Notes under the pieces: generated by a model
Databases searched by the model: none
The model's input: the letters and a program-made list of their open reading frames with translations, nothing else
Told to the model about the DNA's origin: nothing
Position numbers and translations under genes: made by a program
Shown here: piece by piece, positions 55,498 through 64,000 of the stretch
How positions within the stretch are numbered: the first letter of the stretch is position 1
Layout: each line of letters starts with the position of its first letter
Assembly: GCA_030998225.1 (NCBI GenBank)
Contig: JAPYXD010000696.1
Coordinates: 2,108,001 to 2,172,000, forward strand
Source: Diplolepis rosae
Lineage: Eukaryota > Arthropoda > Insecta > Hymenoptera > Diplolepididae
Length of the DNA: 64,000 nt
Direction of reading: 5' to 3'

Positions 55498-58437
55498 CGT
55501 TGAGTGAAGATAGGTATAGAGGAGACATCCAGGGCGATTGAATGGTTCAAACCTTGCGGGGAAACACGCCAGGGGTAGGTAAAGTTCCGGAACCAACCAC
55601 GGGGATCGATACTTTCGAAAGTCAACAAAATCTCACGGATAAGAAGTAAGTTGTAGGAGTAAGGCCTAAACTTGTGTTGGTGAGTCTGCTGTATTCATGA
55701 TGGGTCAGGTAGTCCTCGTCGATTCAACCCTAGCTTGTCGACAGAATTTTACAAAATAGCCTTTTACCTCTTTTCCTTCTACTTCGCTCTTTACTAGTCT
55801 TTTCCTAAAATCGGATATATATTTTTAAAAAATATATATATAAAATTAAAATAGTAGATTGTATTGATCCTTGATTTAATTCATAATACTTCTAAAGCCA
55901 ATGCAAAGGTACCAAGTATTATGAATTATATATATAAAATAATACATAAAAGAGTATATGTAAAATATTTTATATTATAATTTTTATAATATAATATATA
56001 TGTATTTTATATATATGTATATAATATTAGGTATTATATTTTATATTATAAATTTTATAATATAATATATATAAAATATTTTATATTATAAATTTTGTAT
56101 TATAATATATGTATAAAAGAATATATATAAATATTAAATATATATAAATAAACCATGTATCAGAATTAACAATTTTTTTTTTGAAATTTATTACATATTT
56201 ATTGACAAATCGTTTTCAATATTCTTTCATTATCTTGATTACAATACTGAACACATATAGAAAATGGAAATAAATTATCAATGATGATATTTTGAAAGTT
56301 TAATATTCATACAATTATAATTATAAATATTATTCTCTATAGGGATACAATAATAATTGATTTTTTAAAGAAATTTACAATTCTCAGAGAAATTAAAATT
56401 AAAACAAAGTATTGCCTTTAATATATAATAATTTGTTAGAGAATGTTAGAGAAAGAAGATTCTCTACAACTTGACCGTTTCCGATTTTTGAAAATGAATT
56501 CTTTAATGGCTGAAATTATGAAAAAACAGTTTTTCAAAACAAAATTATAAATATCAAATCCAAGCACTTGCAGGTGCAAAGTGTAGGCGTTATAAACGGA
56601 TTTTTACAGAGGATCTATAAAATCTTGACTTAGTTTCTAGATCTACAGAATTATGACATGGAAGAATATTGTTATTTGTACGAATGCATCAATATTTTTC
56701 ATTGGATTTAAAAAAATTTGATTGCAAACTAGTTCCTGTAAATTATCTGTCTTAATTTAGTCGCTTCAATGGAATTTAATAAATAGAATTTATTCAATAA
56801 AAAATAAATGACAGAATTTACGTAATTCAATTATTTGAGTCCCCAGCAATTTTTAATTATGATTAAAAATGTTTTTTTATTACTTAAACAGAGAAAAATC
56901 ATTTCAATTAATCTATAGTAAAGAAGTAATAAAGTTAAAATGATTCATTTTTTATAGTTGGTTTGTAATATGTAATAACTTACAAAAAAAAATTGTGAAT
57001 ATGTTTATTTTTTCAAAATATAAATCCGATCTTAGAAAAAGACAAGTCAAGAACGAAGTAGGAGGAAATTCATTTATTTTTTATTGAATATATTCTATTG
57101 ATTGAATCCCATTGAATTGATTGAAATAAGTCAGATAATTTACAGGAATTAGTTTGAAATCAAATTTTTGAAATTCAAAGAAAAATATTGATGTATTCGT
57201 CCAAATAATAATGTTCTTTCGTGTCATAATTCTGTAGATCTGAAAATTAAGTTAAGATTTTATAAATCCTTTGTAAAAATTCTTTCATAACGCCTATACT
57301 TTGCACCTGCAGATAGGTGGATTTGAGATTTATAATCTGAAAAGATGATGATCGAAGAGATGGTTCTTTATAATTACATTGCTGCTTTACAGTAAATGCT
57401 AAGTAGTCGTAAAAGAGCCCTTTCGCCTTTCTTACTGTCAAATTCTATAAAATAACTTCAGATCTGAAGCTGGTCATTTACATTCTCTAACAAATTATTA
57501 TATATTAAGAGCAATACTTTGTTTTAATTTTAGTTTTTCTAAGAATTGTAAATTTTTTTAAAAAAGCAAATATTATTGTACCCCTATAGAGAATAATATT
57601 AACTTTGTAACCGTATTGTATAAACAAAAATTATATTGTATGAAAATTAAACTTTCAAAATATCATCATTGATAATTTATTTCCATTGTCTATATGTCTT
57701 CGGTATTGTAATCAAGAAAATGAAAGAATATTGGAAACAATTTGTCAATAAATATGTAATAAATTTAAAAAAAAAAATTGTTAATTTTAATACATGGTTT
57801 ATTTATATATATTTAATATTTATATATATTCTTTTATATATTATAATACAAAATTTATAATATAAAATATTTTATATATATTATATTATAAAATTTATAA
57901 TATATAATATAATACATAATATTATATACATATATATATATATATAAAATACATATATATTATATTATAAAAATTATAATATAAAATATTTTACATATAC
58001 TCTTTTATGTATTATTTTATATATATAATTCATAATACTTGGTACCTTTGCATTGGCTTTAGAAGTATTATGAATTAAATCAAGGGTCAATACAATCTAC
58101 TATTTTAATTTTATATATATATGTTTTTAAAATATATATCCAATTTTAGGAAAAGACTAGTAAAGAGCGAAGTAGAAGGAAAAGAGGTAAAAGGCTATTT
58201 TGTGAAATTCTGTCGACGAGGACTACCTGACCCATCATGAATACAGCAGACTCACCAACACAAGTTTAGGCCTTACTCCTACAACTTACTTCTTATCTGT
58301 GAGATTTTGTTGACTTTCGAAAGTGTCCATCCCCGTGGTTGGTTCCGGAACTTTACCTACCCCTTGCGTCTTTCCCCGCAAGGTTTAGACCATTCAATCG
58401 CCCTGGATGTCTCCTCTATACCTATCTTCACTCAACG
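55498..58437. mobile_element. 2.9-kb foldback element with target-site duplication
   Basis: CGTTGAGTGAAGATAGG at 55498 pairs with CCTATCTTCACTCAACG ending at 58437. GTGATAG flanks both sides (55491-55497 and 58438-58444); counting a neighbouring G the duplication could be 8 bp (GGTGATAG). The arms of roughly 1.4 kb match over long blocks, including a 300-bp TA-rich section and the AGAGCGAAGTAGAAGGAAAA block. The centre is near 56970. No transposase is encoded. Frames such as VPELYLPLA on either side are mirror images. The 7-8 bp duplication would fit a hAT or P-type transposase. Confidence 0.9.
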
Positions 58438-58622
58438 GTGATAGTACCGTCTAGAATGAAATTAAAAAAGCTATTAGAAAATTTATTAAATTTTATGTGC
58501 CAATCAGCTCCCTGCATCTCTGAGTTGAAAATGACATGAATTGTGACTGGCTGCCATGGTGGCGCTGACTGTTCATTGGGCCGACTTACAGGAAAATCAC
58601 ATTACAAAACATAGTTTTTTAA

Positions 58623-58892
58623 GCTTTTCTCTGTAATTTTCAAATTTTCGAGTTCTTGAACGGCCGTGAGTGTTGTGTGTGTTTTGGGTGCAAATCTGGA
58701 TATAAGTCTTGCTCTGACAAAGTTCGTTTTTTCATTGTACCGAAGGATGAAAATACGATAAAATTATGGCAAATTGCTATCCTTCGCGATGACATCAAAT
58801 TAAAAGCAGGTCATGCGATTTGCGAAAATCATTTTAAGCCAGAAGATATTCGTCAAGAGAGGTTAACCTATTCGCCCGATGGAGTTAATTAG
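58623..58892 (+). pseudogene. THAP-domain exon or truncated THAP gene
   Basis: The open frame contains NGRECCVCFGCKSGYKS, VRFFIVPKDENTIKLWQIAI and GHAICENHFKPEDI, which is a THAP zinc finger (C2CH, with the diagnostic CENHF and P residues). The usual HRFP is FFIVP here. There is no in-frame ATG; the frame is open back to 58623. It stops at 58892 right after the domain, followed by AT-rich DNA with an AATAAA-like motif. It is therefore a DNA-binding domain only, either an exon fragment or a truncated transposase gene. Confidence 0.65.
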
Positions 58893-59339
58893 TTTAAAAT
58901 AAAACATTTTATTTATTAGAGATATTAACAATTAATTTCATAATATAATAAAGTTTAATGTCTCAATATTAATTAATTGTATCTAGTTGTGCAATGAATT
59001 TTTTTTGCACCGCAATAAATGTCTCTCAAATACTTATCTCAAATAAATTCAGTTACTAACATTTTGTGTGATAGAAGTTAAAAAATAGATAAATGAAAGT
59101 GACTGAAATAAAGAATAGATGAAAAAGAATATTTTTTAAAATTCTGAATTAAAGTTAATGCGAGCCTGTTAAAATTGGCTTGTGTTGAAATGGAAAAAAA
59201 ATTTCTGATTTCTAACAATTTTGTTATTAAAATAAAGTTTTGAACTTTATAAGAGAATATGTTTAGATTTTTTGTTAATTTAGATTCCTTACTTTTTATA
59301 GCTCATAGTTTTACTGAATTACATAGAATTCCTAAAGTA

Positions 59340-60685
59340 GGAGAGAAGCGGCGAAATTGGCGCGTCGTCTAAATTGGCGCACCCTATTTTTCAGAAAATG
59401 ATAACATAACAAAAAATAATAATATTTCTATCGTGTGCATTCTTGTATGATATGTATTTGATAGAAAACATTATAAAAATCTAATTGCTTAATACAGTTT
59501 TATTGCGATTAATCGTTTTTTGGCATAATGGTTATGTTCGAAGCCATTGAGTTAAATCGTTAAATAATAGTAATTCAAGGTGAATTAGATTAATGCAACG
59601 ATTTTATAATCTTTGATATTTAATCTTACGATTAGGATAGAATATTTGTATGAAAAAATAAGCATTTTACGTAAAAAGTATTTAATTAATGAACGATACA
59701 CTTGCGGCAAAATTGGCGCATACGAGATTCAAATCAGAGGCGAAGTTGACACACGTGTTGTGTTTCTGGAAACCGGTGACTGAAGTCAAGTGCTCGGATG
59801 TTTATGATTGAAAATATAAAGAAGATAATAAGTACACAATTATTAATATATAGATATATACATTTGAATGTTGCTGGACTTTTCTGCTAATCTTTTTCTT
59901 AAGATTTTTTGTGACATGGGAGGTAATGTGGTTCGCAAAACTGATGTAACGACTTTGTAAGGTTATATTCATTTGAACAATCAGTGGTTAAATTTTTTTT
60001 AAGTTTGAGGTATTAAGGCATTTTAAAAGCGATTTTTAATAATTAATTTGCACTCTGACAGTGTTTTGAAAGTTTTCTCGATTTTAAGATGTGAAAGCAA
60101 TGTAAGTAAAAAATTTGTATTTTTGATTGATTGTTTCTATTATTTATAAGTCTTCTAAAGTTAATAATTGTATATACTTCTGATTACAAATTCAAATAAT
60201 TCTCTATAAAAATGATTTCAATTTGAATATTCACTTAAATATCCACAATTGCCAGTATTTTATTGTACTAATATAAAATATATTTTAACTTTGGCTGGTT
60301 TATGTGAATAAAGGTATAAAAACTTCACATATCTTGATATACTATCTCCAATTTAGTTTCAAATTATAACTACCTCTTTTCATCAACCTTTGCTACTGAA
60401 ATGTAATTCTAAATCTATGAAAATATAACTAATACGTGGCAAGAGAAGATTATAATATTAGTGCGTCAATTTACCCGCCATGACGGGTAAATTGACGCAG
60501 GTGCAGTCCTTCGGAAATCTGAATAAAAACCTGCTTTAATAATTTTCAATGCAATCTTTATCCATTGGAAAGTATAGAAAAGATATCCAGCTATTAAATA
60601 AATATTTTTTCATAATTTTTAGTCATATACTTTCTTTTTAAACTCGCACTTTCTATTAGGTGCGCCAATTTCGCCGCTTCTCCCC
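59340..60685. mobile_element. TA-flanked element with GGCGC-rich TIRs
   Basis: Left GGAGAGAAGCGGCGAAATTG and right (inverse) GGGGAGAAGCGGCGAAATTG, each continuing GCGC and flanked by TA. The interior has further GGCGCA / GCGTCAATTTACCCGCC words in both orientations. At 59916 a short frame MGGNVVRKTDVTT resembles the start of pogo/Tigger transposases (RKTxR), but nothing follows. Tc1/mariner superfamily is likely from the TA target. Confidence 0.65.
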
Positions 60686-61591
60686 TAATAGGAATTGAAA
60701 ACTTAAATTTATAATTTTAAAAAATTATGATGGCTGATATAAAGAAGGCCAATCTTGAAAAGAAGAAGGCAGTAAAGCTGACTGAGGCCTAACTTAATAA
60801 TGTGCTCACATACCAAATATTATATTTATGAGATGTTCAAAATGGATGAGAACACCGTATCATCTAAACAAAAAAATTAGACATTAATATAAGTTATCAG
60901 AGAATTACTTTTATTAAATAAACTCCAGTCAATTAAAAAATCACTTTTACTCGATGTTATTTATAAAATAATCTAAGTGCAATTTGTTTTAAAACTATTT
61001 CATTGCTTTGAATTATAATATATTATAATAATATATTATTAATATATTTCATAGTATAATATTAACAAATTTTAGTCCAAATTCCAAACAGTATTTTTGA
61101 AATATTTTTTTTGAAAAGGAGTTTCATTTAATTACAGTAGTAATATATAGTATATGTAATATATGTTTTTGTTATATGTTATATTATATATGTGTTATAT
61201 AATATGAAAAATTATCAAATTTTATTATAACGAGGTTAATTATTAGTATTAATATTTAAATGAACCCAAAACAATAATAAAATAAAAAACATGATACAAA
61301 TAATGCAATTCCCGCCAGAATTTAGAAATTAGATTTTCTTCCTAAAGTGAATTTCTTAACCTTTTCGAAGAGAATGAATTTTTGTGAAAAATATGAAGAT
61401 CTTATTAGGTTATTGTCATGTATAAGAAAATGCGATAAAATAGTATTTATTAGGAGAAAATTAATTTTTTATGCTCTTTCCCATGGATTTTTTTGAATCT
61501 AGGGCCTATGAACAGTCAGCGCCGCCACCGGCGGCAGTCAGCTTTCACGTAATTTTTTTCTTATGCATTTGGTGGCAAGATACAGGGGGCT

Positions 61592-61730
61592 GGTGCCAAT
61601 GCACACAATTCGGGAAATTACGAGACTCGCGACAATGCTCGCAGGACTGATCGCGCCTCGGCTTCGATCTCCTGCGAGCATTGTATCACGCATTAACCCT
61701 CATTGTGCGCCTAGGCACGTAATATACTAT
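61592..61730. repeat. Hairpin MITE family, copy D (minimal loop)
   Basis: It has the same ends as copy A (CCAATGCACACAATTCGGG on the left, GTGCGCCTAGGCACGTAATA on the right), and the arms GACAATGCTCGCAGGA and TCCTGCGAGCATTGT are separated by only about 25 bp, so the minisatellite is almost absent. Confidence 0.75.
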
Positions 61731-61951
61731 TGCGTTAAATGATCCCTATTTGAATTGATTTGGACATATGTGTGTTAGCTCATGATTTAATATCGAGCCG
61801 GGGCTTGGCCCACTGGTTAAAATAAATTGTAAAGTTTTTTCCTTTAATTTTAATGTCAGCTTATTTTTATTTGATTTTATTTCCAGCTAAATTATAAATA
61901 TGGCGTCAGGAGACGCTAGGTGCTCATCTTAGCAGCAGCCATCATTGACTA

Positions 61952-62366
61952 TTATAATTAATTTCTTGAAATCCAGGATTTATAATGATTTATTCATTTT
62001 AAAAAATTGTCTTGATTAAAGTTTTAGATTGACGCAGGTAAACCCAAGTGCAATCTCGAATCCTCGCGTCCGCTTCATTCAAGATTTATGTTTTAAACGT
62101 TTAAGCGAAAATCACCCGTTATAATTAATTTCTTGAAATCCAGGTTTTATAATGATTTATTCATTTTAAAAAATTGTCTTGATTAAAGTTTTAGATTGAC
62201 GCAGGTGGCCCCAAGTGCAATCTCGAATCCTCGCGTCCGCTTTATTCAAGATTTATATTTCAAACGTTTAAGCAAAGATCACCCGTTATAATTAATTTCT
62301 TGAAATCCAGGTTTTATAATGATTTATTCATTTTAAAAAATTGTCTTGATTGAAGTATTAGAGAAT
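61952..62366 (+). repeat. Tandem repeat, 167 bp x 2.5
   Basis: TTATAATTAATTTCTTGAAA occurs at 61952, 62119 and 62286, an exact 167-bp period. Units are nearly identical (GTGCAATCTCGAATCCTCGC in the middle). No coding frame. Confidence 0.9.
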
Positions 62367-62699
62367 CTCTTCTCCAAAATATTGAGCTTTTATATATTAA
62401 ATTTATTATTTCCGGAAAAATTGTAAGAAACAGTATTACAAAGATACAGCTTCAATCAAAAATAAAATTTTCTAAAACCTTTTCTTTCTAAATTTTTCAT
62501 GAAAAATAGTTTTTGTTAAATTTACACATCTATGTGTATATTGATAGAAGTATTCAAAATTAATATATGTAGATATGTATAAGTGCGCCTTATAATTCAC
62601 GTATACATGAATCCAAACATACATATAAATTAAATATCCCTTTTTGTACTTTTCGGTGTCACAAGCTTTAGTTGTAAACGGACTGGCTTGCAAAGCACA

Positions 62700-62888
62700 C
62701 ACATTTGCTATCTGTACGATACAGATACGATGTTGCAGCTCTATAAAAGTATATGCTTCAATAATTAAATATATTAATTCTTTCGAATGATGATTCGTTA
62801 TCTTATCAACGTTAAAACAAGTTATGGGCCCAGGGTGCGTTCAATCAGTTATATTGTCACAGCAGAGGAAGGCGTTGAAAACTTAAAT
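62700..62888 (+). repeat. Copia-type LTR end and leader
   Basis: TATAAAAGTATATGC near 62740 looks like an LTR promoter. GTTATGGGCCCAG at 62820 is the leader word that commonly follows the LTR in insect Copia elements. The gag start follows at 62889. The left LTR boundary is not resolved. Confidence 0.4.
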
Positions 62889-63190
62889 ATGGCTGAACAA
62901 ATGAAGCTTTATCATATATATAGATTCAATAGTGAGAATTTTCATCTATGCTGTAAACAGATGGAAATATACATGAAGGAGAACAAATTAAAGCCATACG
63001 TCCTCGAAATTACGGCTAGACTTGCTGAAAACACTGACATATGGGATGCAAAAAACGCACAGGCTCAAGCCTTCCTGATGCGAGATCTTGAGCTTGACCA
63101 ACTGAGATATTAGATAGATTGTTCCATAGCAGCTCAAAAGTGCTCGCGCTTAAAGACTGTGCATCCGAAATTACAAGATGAGAGAAAGAA
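62889..63190 (+). pseudogene. Copia gag N-terminus, broken
   Basis: MAEQMKLYHIYRFNSENFHL starts the frame, followed by QMEIYMKENKL and DAKNAQAQAFLMRDLELDQL, the conserved start of Copia Gag (the W of the NFxLW block is lost). A stop at 63113 falls inside the LRY...NC block. The same frame after one base continues DCSIAAQKCSRLKTVH for another 60 bp. Beyond 63190 the sequence changes to an LTR on the other strand. Not functional. Confidence 0.7.
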
Positions 63191-63196
63191 AAGGGG

Positions 63197-63494
63197 GTGA
63201 CTACATCGACGGTTCCTGATTATACTGCGACCGGGGCCGCTCACTAAGGGAAGAGTAGGAGGGGAAGGTCGAGAAAGGTGTTCACATTAAATACACACGT
63301 AATGGCGGTTAATCACTTTACTCTCACTTACAACAAAATCCAGGCGATCGCGGTGTAACGAGATTCGACTGGAGAGCAAAGTAAAACTTGCACGAAAACT
63401 CGAGACAGCACTCGACCGACGGACACCTGGTCAGCACCGAGGCCGGAACGAGAAGAAACAGGAATCGGCGTGCCGGGCATGTACCTTCGTTACA
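63197..63494 (-). repeat. LTR of a minus-strand LTR retrotransposon
   Basis: On the minus strand the purine tract GGGGGGAAGGGGG (63496-63509) is followed directly by TGTAACGAAGGTACATG, as a polypurine tract precedes a 3' LTR. The other end is taken at the TG at 63197, next to the Copia remnant. 63510-63750 would then be the 3' internal part of that element, without a recognisable protein. Confidence 0.5.
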
Positions 63495-63801
63495 ACCCCC
63501 TTCCCCCCAACCGGGTTGAGGTCTATTCTCCTCTTTTTGAGCTTCCAATGATTTTTATTTCTTTCTCAAATTCCAGCCAAATCGGATCTGTCTCAATGTC
63601 GAGCGTCTTCTACGATCTGGTTATTTTCTTCTGGCTTTATTCTCCTTTCTTTGTCAAAATTGATTCCTATAATTTTCTTACATTTTTTACTTATTTCTAT
63701 TCATTCGCCTCTGATATATCTGGTCCTTGTGCTATTGGTGTTGCATAATGATTCCTATCCCCATTCGTTGTCTTTTCACAGAAAGTGTCGTGAAATATAT
63801 A

Positions 63802-63968
63802 CAGTATGAGGCACATAAAGTGTTACAGAGCGATAGCACTCAAACTATTGATCATATCCAAAAATGTTTCAGACAAAAGTTTCAGTGTTCGAGAAGGCCG
63901 TCATACTTTTGGATATGATCAATAGTTTGAGTGATATCGCTCTGTAACACTTTATGTGCCACACCCTG
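63802..63968. mobile_element. Hairpin MITE, Tc1/mariner type
   Basis: CAGTATGAGGCACATAAAGT on the left and the inverse of CAGGGTGTGGCACATAAAGT on the right, with about 64-bp arms almost meeting in the middle, flanked by TA on both sides. No coding capacity. A single-strand copy would fold into a long hairpin. Confidence 0.85.
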
Positions 63969-64000
63969 TATAGTTCTCCTGGTACTCTTCTTGTGCCAAA

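Larger units (their letters stand above)
58543..61548 (+). mobile_element. THAP-containing TIR element with a nested insertion
   Basis: The left end GTGACTGGCTGCCATGGTGG followed by CGCTGACTGTTCATTGGGCC matches the inverse of 61502-61548 (GGGCCTATGAACAGTCAGCG, then a GCCGCC palindrome and CAGTCAGC). A THAP-domain exon lies just inside the left end. About 1.35 kb of the interior is a separate TA-flanked element. P-type and related transposons have a THAP domain at the start of the transposase, which suits this layout, but no catalytic domain was found. Confidence 0.6.

Noticed and set aside
55351..58539. Two genes encoding VPELYLPLA-type proteins
   Set aside because: They are mirror copies created by the palindrome arms on opposite strands, with no recognisable domain.

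Overview
The window reads as arthropod, most likely insect, nuclear DNA. It is AT-rich and intron-bearing, and it is made almost entirely of transposable elements and their decay products. The insect signs are an R1-clade non-LTR retrotransposon, mellifera-type and other mariner transposases, Copia and Gypsy remnants, THAP-domain transposon genes, and one host-like exon, the last exon of a mitochondrial fission protein Fis1 homologue on the minus strand near 52.0 kb. I found no rRNA, tRNA or CRISPR, and no prokaryotic gene organisation. The species cannot be named from this sequence.

Layout. 0-5.6 kb: small hairpin/TIR elements and AT-rich DNA. 5.6-11.7 kb: a dispersed repeat (its second copy lies inverted at 47.6-48.4 kb), broken by an R1-clade retrotransposon with an open ORF1 and a damaged ORF2. 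11.7-20.5 kb: a CACTA (EnSpm) DNA transposon with terminal CACTG and palindromic subterminal repeats. It carries two minus-strand genes: an 892-residue zinc-finger transposase and a three-exon, 543-residue partner protein whose N-terminus reads as a CIDE-N domain. This is the most complete and most interesting unit in the window. 20.5-21.8 kb: a 90-bp minisatellite and LTR-like DNA. 21.8-27.3 kb: a long inverted repeat with a decayed mariner, part of which is duplicated into the other arm. 29.3-30.9 kb: a smaller foldback. 33.2-35.2 kb: a broken THAP gene whose intron holds a Tc1-type MITE. 35.5-38.6 kb: a 3.1-kb palindrome. 39.1-40.5 kb: a 1.4-kb near-perfect palindrome flanked by TTAA (piggyBac-like MITE).

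41-44.4 kb: a decayed Gypsy element whose gag is interrupted by a 1.5-kb two-level palindrome (four alternating 173-bp units at exact 302-bp spacing). 44.8-49 kb: mariner fragments, hairpin repeats and the second copy of the 5.6-kb repeat. 50.0-50.3 kb: a promoter-like palindrome carrying two TATCGATA (DRE-like) sites just upstream of a short ORF. 52.0-53.5 kb: the Fis1 exon and a Tc1/mariner remnant. 55.5-58.4 kb: a 2.9-kb foldback with a 7-bp target-site duplication. 58.5-61.5 kb: a TIR element with a THAP-domain exon and a nested TA-flanked element. 61.9-64 kb: a 167-bp tandem repeat, a Copia gag remnant, an LTR on the minus strand and a Tc1-type hairpin MITE.

The only genes that look able to work together are the two CACTA genes, which share strand and terminal repeats. 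Everything else protein-coding is fragmentary, apart from the Fis1 exon and possibly the 50-kb ORF. A striking property of the region is the number of long inverted repeats (at least six longer than 1.4 kb in 40 kb). They would produce double-stranded RNA if transcribed through.
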